A DNA stretch of 64,000 nt from Sphingobacterium sp. GVS05A (lineage in GTDB: Bacteria; Bacteroidota; Bacteroidia; Sphingobacteriales; Sphingobacteriaceae): contig NZ_JAHXYR010000001.1 in assembly GCF_019969845.1 (NCBI RefSeq), forward strand, positions 248,001-312,000, in the 5' to 3' direction. The translations under genes were made by a program, and so were the position numbers. How positions within the stretch are numbered: the stretch's first letter is position 1; each line of letters starts with the position of its first letter. Shown here in pieces: positions 35,196-44,191 of this stretch. Below the pieces are notes generated by a model. That model was not told the origin of the DNA and did not search any database. It worked only from the letters and a program-made list of their open reading frames with translations.

Positions 35196-35942
35196 TCATT
35201 TTTCAAAGGAAGTCATAAATCCAGTACGCATACTCATCTGTTTGAAAGTATCGTAGACATCTTTTCTACAGCTGAAAAGGGTAGCGGATAGAAAGTTGTC
35301 ATTTTCGATACTTTTTATAAATGCCTTCTCTTTTTCTGTTAAGACAAGCCCTTTGTAATCTATTACACCAGCAGAGGCTAATACGATGATGCGATCTTCA
35401 AGTTCCCATTTTCGTAGTTGATAGGAAGAAAGGCCCTTTGACAAATCTGTTAAATATGCGTTTCCAAATGCTTTATTTAATTCGACGATAAAGCTGTTCA
35501 ATTTTTCGGGTTCTATCCTGTCTGTTGCCCCGGACAAAAGCAGCAGCTTATTGTCGAGGTCTGTAATGGCATTTATTTCATTAAATTTTAAATTACGGAA
35601 AAATCCAGCGCTATAGTCCTTTTCCCAGCCACTTCTACCAATACCAGTTTGTCGGTATTGAATTGCAAATGCAGTATCAATGTTAAAGTTTTGTCCTGTC
35701 CTGTCTATGGTATCCGTTTCCGCCCTAAAAAAATAGATCGGTTTTACACCCGCATTTCTCTTTTTATGATAATCCGACCATTCGGCTTTTAAGGCAGTTG
35801 CATAAAAACTTTTTGTGTTAAAGCTATTAAAATTTACCTTTTCCACATCTAATCCCCCATCTTCAAGCTGTCGTTGACAATAGCAGAAAGTTGTCAATGA
35901 TATCAGTACCAGCAGAAGTAACTTTTTGCGTATCATTATCAT
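35196..35942 (-). CDS. Uncharacterised exported protein (248 aa)
   Basis: I do not recognise a family. A signal peptide (about 1-22, TTFCYCQ) precedes a mixed alpha/beta sequence. A DLDNKLLLLSGATDRIEPEKLN stretch sits near residues 127-148, and helical segments near the C-terminus carry ASAGVIDYKGLVLTEKEKAF. It begins 4 bp after the stop of the upstream exported protein at 35947-36993, so the two are almost certainly co-transcribed and may act together. Confidence 0.72.
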   Translation of the reverse strand: MIMIRKKLLLLVLISLTTFCYCQRQLEDGGLDVEKVNFNSFNTKSFYATALKAEWSDYHKKRNAGVKPIYFFRAETDTIDRTGQNFNIDTAFAIQYRQTGIGRSGWEKDYSAGFFRNLKFNEINAITDLDNKLLLLSGATDRIEPEKLNSFIVELNKAFGNAYLTDLSKGLSSYQLRKWELEDRIIVLASAGVIDYKGLVLTEKEKAFIKSIENDNFLSATLFSCRKDVYDTFKQMSMRTGFMTSFEK

Positions 35943-35946
35943 TCAT

Positions 35947-36993
35947 TTATTTCCCTTCCTTTTTCTCTGGCCAGCCAACAAATAGGCCTGTCTCTAATGT
36001 TAACTCACCTGTGGAAGGGTTATAACTGTCTTTTGATAGGATGGGCATTTCCCCTGCGACTTTACTTTGTTCGGGGTTATGTGTGCGATTGTGGTAGGTG
36101 GGCACCTTGTCAAGATGGACGGTTTTGCCATTGATCCGTAAATTTTTCTGGATAATGGTTACTCGGGGTAATTTGTCATAACGTATCACATTCATCCCTT
36201 CCAGATTTCTCGCACTTTGCGCAAAATCAATAAAATATTTATACTGCTCTAGGAACGATGTGATTTGTTTCCTCATTTGGATCTTTTTACCCGGAAATGC
36301 CAAAGACCCCACATTAGTGACCTTTTTGTTGCTTAAGTCTTCGACATACATGGTGATCCAGGAATGCTCATAATCGCCCCAACTGAAATAAGTCTCTTTG
36401 GGATTGATCGAATCAGGCACCGCCTTACCGGGAATATTTCCTTCTCTTATTAGTGTTATCCGATAAGATCCTTTATGCCATCCTACGGTATTGCGGACGC
36501 TGATAAAGTCGCCTTCGGCATCCGAGCTGGCGTAATATCCTGTTGTTTTCAATGCTTTTTTTGTCCGTTCAAACCAACGTGAAAAGATACCATTAAATTT
36601 AATTTCTTGCTCCTTGCCCGTTTTCACACTGATACCACCGCCAGCAGATTGAATACCACAATACAAAGGAATATTGTTCAACGCAATATTAAAAGGAGAA
36701 ATATAAAATGAATAGTGATCAGGAATGTCATCCTGTACTATAATATCGATGGAAATAGATTGGAAGTCGTTGACCACCGAATCTAATACATAGTAGGAAT
36801 TGGTATAGTGTAAAGGCGGCAGTATTAGGCTATCGGGAAAAACAAATTCCGTAGCCATCTTTTTCTTGAGCTCTTGATCTATACTGCTGTTCTCATACTT
36901 TTTTTTGAGTTCTTCTTTGGTTTGAGAAAATGCTGTCATACCCAATGATAGCATCAGCAACAATAGAGGATATGGATGTTTGAATGACTTCAT
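35947..36993 (-). CDS. Uncharacterised exported protein, possibly DUF3472-like
   Basis: A 348-residue protein with a signal peptide (1-23, GMTAFSQ). The middle (about 100-240) has beta strands with an LYCGIQSAGGGISVKTGKEQ segment and GIFSRWFERTKKALKTTGYY. The pattern reminds me of DUF3472, where a glycine-rich GIQ segment is followed by conserved aromatic strands, but the match is weak. It is first in a two-gene minus-strand unit with the 35196 gene. Function unknown. Confidence 0.7.
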   Translation of the reverse strand: MKSFKHPYPLLLLMLSLGMTAFSQTKEELKKKYENSSIDQELKKKMATEFVFPDSLILPPLHYTNSYYVLDSVVNDFQSISIDIIVQDDIPDHYSFYISPFNIALNNIPLYCGIQSAGGGISVKTGKEQEIKFNGIFSRWFERTKKALKTTGYYASSDAEGDFISVRNTVGWHKGSYRITLIREGNIPGKAVPDSINPKETYFSWGDYEHSWITMYVEDLSNKKVTNVGSLAFPGKKIQMRKQITSFLEQYKYFIDFAQSARNLEGMNVIRYDKLPRVTIIQKNLRINGKTVHLDKVPTYHNRTHNPEQSKVAGEMPILSKDSYNPSTGELTLETGLFVGWPEKKEGK

Positions 36994-37149
36994 CGTTTTG
37001 TTCCTAATTTGATTTGAAAATAGGTATTATATTTTATATTATTTACTCATAAGGTTAAAATACCATGCATAAATCACTATCAGAAATACGAATCATAAAT
37101 CATCTGGGACGAATTGTAAGAGGAGGAAAAACAATTGTCAATGGCGCTT

Positions 37150-37157
37150 TATATTTG
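37150..37157 (+). promoter_or_regulatory. Exact TAnnTTTG -7 element ahead of a small ORF
   Basis: TATATTTG lies 39 bp before the small-ORF ATG. There is no properly spaced TTG (nearest at 37135-37137), so this is a partial promoter match. Confidence 0.35.
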
Positions 37158-37196
37158 TACCGGGAAATTATTTTAGCTGTATCCTACTATTAGTTT

Positions 37197-37385
37197 ATGG
37201 AAATTATTAAAGCATTTATCACTTATCTGTTTACTTACGTCATTACTTATTATAGCATCAAGTACGCACTCGCTGATAACATACTAATTAGTACAATGAA
37301 TATGGGTATTTCGGCATTAATTGCGACATCCATTACAGCTTTACTGTCTGTGGATTTGCTAAAAAATAATAAAAATGAAGCTTAG
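37197..37385 (+). CDS. Small membrane protein (62 aa)
   Basis: The short frame encodes two hydrophobic helices (about 4-24 and 29-51) joined by KYALADN, with a charged tail LLKNNKNEA. Support for a real gene: an exact TAnnTTTG element 39 bp upstream and a 15-bp terminator 38 bp downstream. It does not overlap any longer gene. The two-helix pattern resembles many small holin-like or transporter-accessory proteins, but no family can be named. Confidence 0.55.
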   Translation: MEIIKAFITYLFTYVITYYSIKYALADNILISTMNMGISALIATSITALLSVDLLKNNKNEA

Positions 37386-37422
37386 GACGCTATAACTGAA
37401 AATTTAGATAATACAGTAGGAC

Positions 37423-37458
37423 AAAAAAGGGAGCTTTAGATAAAAAGCCCCCTTTTTT
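37423..37458. terminator. Bidirectional terminator
   Basis: A 15-bp stem with one mismatch (37423-37437 and 37444-37458) carries A6 on the left and T6 on the right. It can therefore stop the small + strand gene and the minus-strand receptor gene ending at 37481. Confidence 0.88.
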
Positions 37459-37480
37459 GATATAAATAAGACGATTTGAT

Positions 37481-40018
37481 TTATCTTTTTTCGAATTTAT
37501 ACGAAAGCGTTGCCATAAAACTACGCGGTGGAATAGGGTTTACACTATAATTTTCGTGGATGTAATAATTAAATGCATTGTTGATATTGGACAATTTTCC
37601 AAGAATGCTCCAATTTTTATAGGTATATCCGGCAGAAAAGTCAATTGTGGTAAATGGGCTGACTGAAATAAGACGATTTAAACCGTCTCGAACATTGATT
37701 TTGCTATTGTTCCATCCTGCGTTACGTCTGCCTGTATAAAAAGCAGAAAAGCCTAGTTTTAATCCTTTGACAGTTTCATTTTGAAAGGTGTAAAATACTG
37801 TTCCATTTGCAGTATGGGCGGTGGTACCCACTAAGCGTACGTTTTCTTCACTTCCAGAAATTTCTACAGTTTTTGTGTCATTTCCAACTGTTGTTGTATA
37901 GCTTGAAATTGGATTTGTATGGGTATAACGCATATAATTATAGGAATATCCAGCTGTCACATTCAAACCTGGTAATAATGTTCCTGTTACTTCAGCTTCT
38001 AGACCCTCAGAGGCTGTTTTTCCGGAGAACTCCTTCATGTTGGCGTCGCCATTTTCGGTGCCATCTGGTTTCAGAAGCAGCTGCTGAGCGAATCTATTAT
38101 TATTGATTCTATACCAGGCAAGATTTGCAGATAAACGACCATTGAAAAAATCATTCTTGACACCGGCTTCATATTGATCAATTATTGATGGTGCTAGAGG
38201 TTGGTAATTGATATCGTAGCCCGAGTTAGAGGTGAAATTATTCGCATAAGTGATATATATACTCGATGAAGGTATTGGCTGATAAATCAAGCCGAATTTA
38301 GGTGACCATGCTTTATCAACTTTGGCTCCCATTGGATTTCCCTGCCCATCTTTTGTAATTACTTCTTCTGTTTTATTTTCCTTGTAAGTAAATCGCTCGG
38401 AATTAGGCGTACGTTGATAGGAATAGCGTATTCCGGCCAAAACTTTAAACTTCTCATTCAGTTCGATCAAATCCTGTAGAAATACACCGTATCGATAGAT
38501 ATCTGTTGTGGTTTTTGTCAACAAATTAGCACCTGGGATATCAGATCTCAATCCACGGCCTGTAGCCAAATGCTGTGCTGTTTGACTCGGATTGAAAACA
38601 TAAATCGAATCGTAAGCATTTGCCTTTAATGCATTTTTATCATCGTAATAATTGATCCCTTCCATAAAATAGGCATACACATTTGCATGTGATTGATCGG
38701 CATCGGCACCGACTAGAATTTTATGTTTAATAGCACCTGTTTTTACAGTACCTGTTAAATTTAACTGCTGGTTGGCTGTAAATTCGTTTGATTTGGATCT
38801 TGTCAAATTTCTAGGAGCAATACCATTTTTGTCAGCCTGGATCCTATCAGATCCATAATAGTCACGGTCGTAGGTTTGATAGCTTGCGATCGCATTTAAA
38901 TTCCAGGATTCGCTAAATTTATGGTTGAAATTGATCTGACCGTTTGAAGTATTTGTATTGTTATAAGCCCAAGGTACATTTAAGAATGTATTTCTTCCGA
39001 CAGATTGATTTAATTTGCCGTCGACAGTCCCTATTCCAAAGTCTGGTGTGAAATCACTTTTCAAGTAATCAAATGTGAAGTTTAGATCCGTTTGATCGGA
39101 AATCTTATACAATACAGATGGGTTTACATAGGTTCGTTTTGACTTGACCTGATCTCTGAAGCTGCCAGCTTTTTCATAAGTGCCTATCATGCGAAAAGCG
39201 ACTTTATTTGAAATTGGGCCGTAAACATCGACTGTAGGTTTATAAAAGTCATAACTACCTACACGCATTGAAGCTTCTCCGCCGTAGGAGAACTTAGGCT
39301 TTTTGGTAACCAGATTAACGACCGCACCGCCGGATACACCACCATATAGTAATGCAGCACTTCCTTTAAGTATTTCAACGGATTCTAATGTACTAGCTTC
39401 TATTGAACCTCCATTATTTGTGCGTGCGCCATTCTTAAAGATATTGTTTGCCCCCAAGCTGTAACCTCTCGCATAAAAGTTTTCATTTACACCGCCACGA
39501 TTTGCACCCATGGCTACACCATTCGCGTTTTTGAGCGCATCGCTTAATCTGTTGACTTGTTGATCGGTAATGATCTGCTTATTAATAATCTGCACGCTTT
39601 GTGGTAAGTCTTTATCAATAATACCTGCTTTCCCAACATTGACCGTTTTATTATTATGGGAATTATAGCCAAACACTTCAACCTGCTCCAATTGCGACTC
39701 AGAAATATTCATCGCTACATGAATTGTTTGCGCTTTACCATCTTTAACAGTTATTGTTTGTTCTTCAATAGCATTGCCTATGCTCTTGATTTGAATGGTA
39801 TAGGTCCCATCCGGAAGATTGTAGAAATGAAAACTGCCATCACGGGAGGTTGAAGTTGATCTGCCAAGTGTTGTAATAGTTACTGTAGCTGACTCGATTG
39901 CTGCGCCATCTTTGGTTTTGACGCGTCCATATACCCCTTTACTTTGAGCCGAAACATCCAAATGTGTCGCTCCTACCAATCCCAGACTTAAGATAAGCCC
40001 CAGAAAAGATCTTTTCAT
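37481..40018 (-). CDS. TonB-dependent siderophore receptor (ferrichrome/ferrioxamine type)
   Basis: An 845-residue outer-membrane receptor. A signal peptide (1-24, DVSAQ) is followed by a carboxypeptidase-regulatory-like domain (about 27-105; VYGRVKTKDGAAIESATVTI). The TonB plug (about 110-240) has DLPQSVQIINKQIITDQQ, ARGYSLG and EILKGSAALLYGGVSGGAVVNLVTK; the last two are typical of the siderophore-receptor subfamily. A 22-strand barrel ends in ATLSYKFEKR with a terminal aromatic-rich strand. Its promoter region holds paired inverted half-sites suggesting metal-responsive control. The cognate siderophore is not deducible. Confidence 0.92.
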   Translation of the reverse strand: MKRSFLGLILSLGLVGATHLDVSAQSKGVYGRVKTKDGAAIESATVTITTLGRSTSTSRDGSFHFYNLPDGTYTIQIKSIGNAIEEQTITVKDGKAQTIHVAMNISESQLEQVEVFGYNSHNNKTVNVGKAGIIDKDLPQSVQIINKQIITDQQVNRLSDALKNANGVAMGANRGGVNENFYARGYSLGANNIFKNGARTNNGGSIEASTLESVEILKGSAALLYGGVSGGAVVNLVTKKPKFSYGGEASMRVGSYDFYKPTVDVYGPISNKVAFRMIGTYEKAGSFRDQVKSKRTYVNPSVLYKISDQTDLNFTFDYLKSDFTPDFGIGTVDGKLNQSVGRNTFLNVPWAYNNTNTSNGQINFNHKFSESWNLNAIASYQTYDRDYYGSDRIQADKNGIAPRNLTRSKSNEFTANQQLNLTGTVKTGAIKHKILVGADADQSHANVYAYFMEGINYYDDKNALKANAYDSIYVFNPSQTAQHLATGRGLRSDIPGANLLTKTTTDIYRYGVFLQDLIELNEKFKVLAGIRYSYQRTPNSERFTYKENKTEEVITKDGQGNPMGAKVDKAWSPKFGLIYQPIPSSSIYITYANNFTSNSGYDINYQPLAPSIIDQYEAGVKNDFFNGRLSANLAWYRINNNRFAQQLLLKPDGTENGDANMKEFSGKTASEGLEAEVTGTLLPGLNVTAGYSYNYMRYTHTNPISSYTTTVGNDTKTVEISGSEENVRLVGTTAHTANGTVFYTFQNETVKGLKLGFSAFYTGRRNAGWNNSKINVRDGLNRLISVSPFTTIDFSAGYTYKNWSILGKLSNINNAFNYYIHENYSVNPIPPRSFMATLSYKFEKR

Positions 40019-40031
40019 TATTAATATTGAA

Positions 40032-40087
40032 TTAGTCTAAATTATTTATCGGCGCAAACATACAATTAATTTAGTTATTTAGACTGA
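40032..40087 (-). promoter_or_regulatory. Receptor promoter with inverted half-sites (possible iron box)
   Basis: CAAACATA (40055-40062) is TATGTTTG on the minus strand, an exact TAnnTTTG element about 37 bp from the start codon. AGTCTAAAT (40034-40042) and ATTTAGACT (40077-40085) are perfect inverted copies on either side of it. A Fur/DtxR-type repressor is a natural candidate for a siderophore receptor, but that is inferred. Confidence 0.5.
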
Positions 40088-40340
40088 TTTAAAATAAAAA
40101 AATAACATACCTTTTATGCAGTCCTATTGTAGGTAATAATACTGGGATATTTGCTTGTTTTGGTCTTTAATGTATTGACATTCAATGATCTGTCATATTT
40201 TTATTAACCACTACGAATCGTAAATCATAAGCGCGGATTGTAAATGAAGGATACACAGGAGAAATAGACTTGATATATTTGGATTTAGGAGATCAACACT
40301 TTACCGATCACGGTATCGATGTTTTTCATTAGGTTAGAAG

Positions 40341-40382
40341 AAAGCCGTTAGGAATTCCCCATTCCAGCGGCTTTTATTTTTT
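40341..40382 (+). terminator. Intrinsic terminator with no evident + strand gene
   Basis: AAAGCCG (40341-40347) pairs with CGGCTTT (40368-40374), and inner GGAAT/ATTCC pairs extend the stem. A T-rich run follows. It sits 9 bp after a 20-codon TTG-initiated frame (40270-40332), so a small RNA or very short peptide gene may end here. Confidence 0.65.
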
Positions 40383-40608
40383 ATAAATTTGTATCATCAT
40401 AATTCTCTCCATCACTGAACAGGCTGTTCATGACAGTATTGTTATCCTACAATAAAGATCGTTTTTTCTTATTCCTTTGTTATTCTGATTTTTATATAGG
40501 TTGGATAGGTATTTTTATATATCTTTGATAAAGAACCAAAAGCCTTTAGCCTTTCCGCTGTTAACATGGAGATATTTCGACTTTTGGGGAACGAGTAATT
40601 TTTGAATT

Positions 40609-41607
40609 ATGAAATATCTTTTTGTACTATTGCTCGGTTTATTCCTATTGTCCAGTTGTGACAAGGAAGATGGTGATCCAGACTCCATGGAGATCGACGG
40701 TGCTGCATTAGCCAAAAAATTTCAATTTATAGGTCGTTCTGTTGGTTTTTCAGTAAACCAGATTTATGTAGATCAAACCATAGACAAAAATTTCTATCTG
40801 GGAACAGTATGGGGATTGAAAGATACTATACCCACTGTGAAGCTAACTTCCCTTCGTAGTCGTTATAAGCCGTTTAAAATTACAATTGTGCCTACGACTT
40901 CTGCTATTTCAAATGCGAAGATCATTCCAACTTTCGACGGGATTCGTTCCTATGCCCGTAAAAATAAAAGCACTGAGCTGACAATGTCAGGTTTTTCCAT
41001 AACAGATTTCTTTGATTATGAATCAATCCGTTACCATCTCAATAATAGCCCTGACGTAGATAGTGTTTTAAAGCTTGTCGAACACCATGATTCAACAACA
41101 ATCAAAAGAGCATATAGCTGTTTGATGCGTAGTGAAAATATTGCATTTTCATTGATGGCACAATTCAATGAGTTTTCTTCAGCTTTTGGCCGTAAGGATG
41201 TTGCGCAGCTAAAACAAGCTGGTTTTAATCCCTATTATACAAATATTGTAAATTACGGTACGCATTTGATTATGATGGGAGAGAGCGATTATCCTCGGAT
41301 TGATTTCAAAAATGTACTTGATAAATTATTGGAAGGTCGGCCATTGACAGAGAAGGAGAAAACGATCTTGAACGCTTCGGATCTACTAATCTATCTACGT
41401 GGAGGTAAAAGAGAAAGCTTTATCAGGCGCGAAAGCGGTCTGCAAGAAATAACTAAGTTGATAAAGGAATTTAAAAAAGAGTTTGAAAGACAAAGTAACT
41501 CATTTGATTTCCCTATCAGCTATTCGCTCAGAAGTTTAGATAATTTTTCACCTTTGAAGTTTTGGTATTCCTATGACTTTCTTGTTCGTGAGGAAAAAGG
41601 TAATTAA
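40609..41607 (+). CDS. Uncharacterised lipoprotein (332 aa)
   Basis: A lipoprotein signal with lipobox LLSSC (Cys at 17) is followed by DKEDGDPD. The acidic run just after the Cys resembles the surface-lipoprotein export signal of Bacteroidota. The remainder is mixed alpha/beta with no motif I recognise: a helical middle (SENIAFSLMAQFNEFSSAFG) and a charged C-terminal helix (LIKEFKKEFERQ). The neighbours, a TonB receptor and an unrelated lipoprotein, do not indicate a function. Confidence 0.75.
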   Translation: MKYLFVLLLGLFLLSSCDKEDGDPDSMEIDGAALAKKFQFIGRSVGFSVNQIYVDQTIDKNFYLGTVWGLKDTIPTVKLTSLRSRYKPFKITIVPTTSAISNAKIIPTFDGIRSYARKNKSTELTMSGFSITDFFDYESIRYHLNNSPDVDSVLKLVEHHDSTTIKRAYSCLMRSENIAFSLMAQFNEFSSAFGRKDVAQLKQAGFNPYYTNIVNYGTHLIMMGESDYPRIDFKNVLDKLLEGRPLTEKEKTILNASDLLIYLRGGKRESFIRRESGLQEITKLIKEFKKEFERQSNSFDFPISYSLRSLDNFSPLKFWYSYDFLVREEKGN

Positions 41608-41676
41608 AGTTTTTTTACACTGAGCGATAGATAGAAAATCTCATTATTTCGTTTGCGTAACATTAACGAGATAAAG

Positions 41677-42045
41677 CTAATGCCAAGACCGCGAGATATA
41701 GAAGTGGACGACTGTTTTGGTTTTTTTTAGAAAAGGCATTTTTTTCTCTGAGGCAAAGGATTCTTTGGATTTCTGCATGCCATCGGCAGGACTATAAATA
41801 TCTTCCATTTGTTTATCTCCATCCCAGTATACAACTTTTACTTGTCCAAGTTCTCCATAAAGTTCTTCTTTTGACTTGATTTGTAGTTCTTCTACCTGCT
41901 TTTCTGGATAGAAGTTTTTTTCAATAATTTGTTTGACAGCTTTACCGCCATATTCATTTTGTGGGTATACCGTACTATTGCCGCATGATGTAATCAACAG
42001 CGTACTCGTTACCAAGGCTAAGAAAGTAATTTTGATTCTTTTCAT
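41677..42045 (-). CDS. Small uncharacterised lipoprotein (122 aa)
   Basis: The lipobox is LITSC (Cys at 21). The mature part has helices (KAVKQIIEKNFYPEKQVEELQ) and a VKVVYWDGDKQMEDIYSP strand pair. The final residues, after a run of eight A in the coding strand near FLKKTK, look less protein-like (FYISRSWH), so the C-terminus could be altered by a frameshift. It is divergent from the transglutaminase-like gene (115-bp gap). Function unknown. Confidence 0.65.
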   Translation of the reverse strand: MKRIKITFLALVTSTLLITSCGNSTVYPQNEYGGKAVKQIIEKNFYPEKQVEELQIKSKEELYGELGQVKVVYWDGDKQMEDIYSPADGMQKSKESFASEKKMPFLKKTKTVVHFYISRSWH

Positions 42046-42160
42046 TTTTATTTATACAGTTAATTATTGCTTTTTCTATCGAATTTCATGTCATTTTTAT
42101 TGCGGCGATGGCTTGCAATAGCTCAGCAAAAATTAGTAGCTTTATTTTTTTTGAATTACT

Positions 42161-43360
42161 ATGAAACTACGTTCTTTATTTTTTGCCCTATCGCTATCAC
42201 TTTTTAACTTATGTTTAGCGCAGTCTACTGATGCTCGCGTGACTGCGAAACAGGATGACAAAACCCTTGAAATAGCCTTTACTAAAGCCGGAAAAAATAG
42301 GGCTTCATTGGAAAAAGTGCTCAAAGATGTGCCTGACAATATGAAGGAAGGGGCAGTCTTCTTAATTTCCTATATGCCCCAACGCGATCTGGAATCTTTA
42401 AGCAGTGATTTTTTATTGCGTAATATCGAATTGGCCTATCGGGCAAAAGAAAAGTTCCCTTGGACGAAACAACTACCGGATTCTATTTTTTTAAATGAGG
42501 TATTGCCTTACGCCGTGCTCAATGAAAATCGGGACGAATGGCGTGAAGAACTCTTTAACAGGTTTTCAAAGTATGTGGAGTCCTGTAAGACACTCCGTGA
42601 GGCCATCGCCGCTGTCAATAAAAATATTCGGGACGAAGTTATGGTTGATTATAACACAAAAAGAAAACGACCTGATCAATCTCCTTCAGAATCCATTGAT
42701 CAAGGGATGGCTTCTTGTAGTGGGCTGTCAATTCTGTTGACTGATGCATTTCGCGCTGTGGGCATTCCATCCAGGGTAGCGGGAACCTTAAACTGGTTTG
42801 ACAATCGTGGAAATCACAACTGGTGTGAGGTCTGGATAGATGGGAAATGGTATTTTACAGAATATTACCCTGATAAAGAGTTGAATCGTTCTTGGTTCTT
42901 AGCGGATGCTGGCAAAGCGGATGCAAATAACCGGCAGCATGCCATATATGCTTCTTCTTTCAAAGCGGCAGAAACATACTTTCCTTTAGCTTGGGATACA
43001 AACTTGAAATATGTAAATGGGGTGAATGTAACGCCTACTTATAAAGCTTTATATAACGAGCAACAGCAACAAATTAACATAGACAATAAGCATACGGCAA
43101 TTTATGTTATTGCTTATGAAAGTAAGGACAAGAACACACCGGAAGATCGTAAAAAGTGTAATATCGATATCTTTCAAGGAAAGGATCAAGTAGGGGGAGG
43201 GTCAACCAAAGATGCAAGACAAGATGCAAACGACAGATTGCAGTTTGCAGTAGAAAAAAACAAAACATATACGCTTAAGTATAATAATAAACATGGGGCA
43301 GTGGAAAAGCAGGTGAAAATAGAGAATGATCCCTTGACAGTAACTATTTTTCTTGAATAA
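42161..43360 (+). CDS. Exported transglutaminase-like (cysteine protease fold) protein
   Basis: A 399-residue protein with a signal peptide (1-20, LCLAQ). A transglutaminase-core domain (about 145-245) carries the full triad: C186 in GMASCSGLSILL, H219 in GNHNWCEVWIDGKW and D238 in TEYYPDKE. An upstream helical region (about 55-140) and a C-terminal beta domain (about 285-399) flank it. Bacterial members are proteases, peptide-crosslinking enzymes or inactive relatives; the intact triad argues for activity. It forms a single-gene unit closed by a very strong terminator. Confidence 0.85.
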   Translation: MKLRSLFFALSLSLFNLCLAQSTDARVTAKQDDKTLEIAFTKAGKNRASLEKVLKDVPDNMKEGAVFLISYMPQRDLESLSSDFLLRNIELAYRAKEKFPWTKQLPDSIFLNEVLPYAVLNENRDEWREELFNRFSKYVESCKTLREAIAAVNKNIRDEVMVDYNTKRKRPDQSPSESIDQGMASCSGLSILLTDAFRAVGIPSRVAGTLNWFDNRGNHNWCEVWIDGKWYFTEYYPDKELNRSWFLADAGKADANNRQHAIYASSFKAAETYFPLAWDTNLKYVNGVNVTPTYKALYNEQQQQINIDNKHTAIYVIAYESKDKNTPEDRKKCNIDIFQGKDQVGGGSTKDARQDANDRLQFAVEKNKTYTLKYNNKHGAVEKQVKIENDPLTVTIFLE

Positions 43361-43387
43361 GACAAAATCTTTTTAATTATAGATTGT

Positions 43388-43443
43388 ACTCGCTCTCTTA
43401 TCAGATTCCAAAGGGTCATCTGATAAGAGAGCGAGTTTTTTTA
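43388..43443 (+). terminator. Very strong intrinsic terminator
   Basis: An 18-bp perfect stem (43388-43405 with 43419-43436), 13-nt loop and seven T. Confidence 0.92.
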
Positions 43444-43588
43444 TCTAAGATTTTTTATTGGTATTTCCTGTCGGAGAAAAACAGCCATTTAATTGCGATT
43501 AAGGCTAAGAAAACCAGGTTATGTAACTTTTTTCTTGCAATCTTAAACTGAATTTGTTTAAATTGCCAATCGAATTGTGACACAACCA

Positions 43589-44137
43589 ATGTATTTGAAA
43601 CCTTTATCCGAAGAAAATAAGAGGAATATTGCTATTCATCGAGATGAAAACTCTTTTAAGGCCTATTTTTTGGCTAATTATGGGGTGCTAAAAAGTAATG
43701 CATTTTCTTTTATAAAAGATAAACAATTGGCTGAAGATGTAGTTTCTGAAGTACTTTGGAAAATCTGGTATTTAGGACCGGATCTTATGAATATCGTGAG
43801 TCTCGAAAGCTACCTCCTTCGAGCGATCAAAAATAAATGCCTGAACCTACTTCGGGTTCGTCAGCTCGTGCTAACAGACGGCATTGAATATCAAGATACA
43901 TTAATCGATCGAAATACACCTGAAGATATATTGATATCTACTGAAAGTATCCAACGGATACAACGGGCTGTAGAATGCTTGCCGCCAAAAACAAAAGAAG
44001 CGTTTAAATTGGTGAAGGAAGAAAAGAAGACGTATTTGGAGACTGCGGAAACGATGGGAATATCTAAAAAAACTGTAGATAGACATATTCAAATAGCCCT
44101 TGGAAAACTATGGGCCTGCATGAAAGAAAAAAAATAA
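43589..44137 (+). CDS. FecI-type ECF sigma factor
   Basis: I chose ATG 43589 (182 residues); GTG 43577 is an alternative. Region 2 includes FKAYFLANYGVLKSNAFSFIKD near residues 27-48 and LAEDVVSEVLWKIW; region 4 has the HTH KTYLETAETMGISKKTVDRH. It precedes a FecR anti-sigma and an STN-containing SusC. This is the standard order for substrate-sensing cascades in which the receptor signals through FecR to release the sigma factor. The predicted target is the promoter of this SusC/D locus. Confidence 0.92.
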   Translation: MYLKPLSEENKRNIAIHRDENSFKAYFLANYGVLKSNAFSFIKDKQLAEDVVSEVLWKIWYLGPDLMNIVSLESYLLRAIKNKCLNLLRVRQLVLTDGIEYQDTLIDRNTPEDILISTESIQRIQRAVECLPPKTKEAFKLVKEEKKTYLETAETMGISKKTVDRHIQIALGKLWACMKEKK

Positions 44138-44191
44138 TTTTTTTATTGGGGATTTTGTATTGCTTCGGTGTCTCTATCACAAATACACCGA

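Larger units (their letters stand above)
40019..40608. other. 590-bp intergenic region between receptor and lipoprotein genes
   Basis: The left 90 bp hold the receptor promoter and half-sites. The middle contains a 20-codon ORF-like stretch (40270-40332) and an intrinsic terminator (40341-40382). The right 220 bp show no clear feature. Confidence 0.6.

Noticed and set aside
40515..40715. 66-codon minus-strand frame at the start of the 332-residue lipoprotein gene
   Set aside because: It overlaps the signal peptide region of a gene with a clear lipobox on the other strand.
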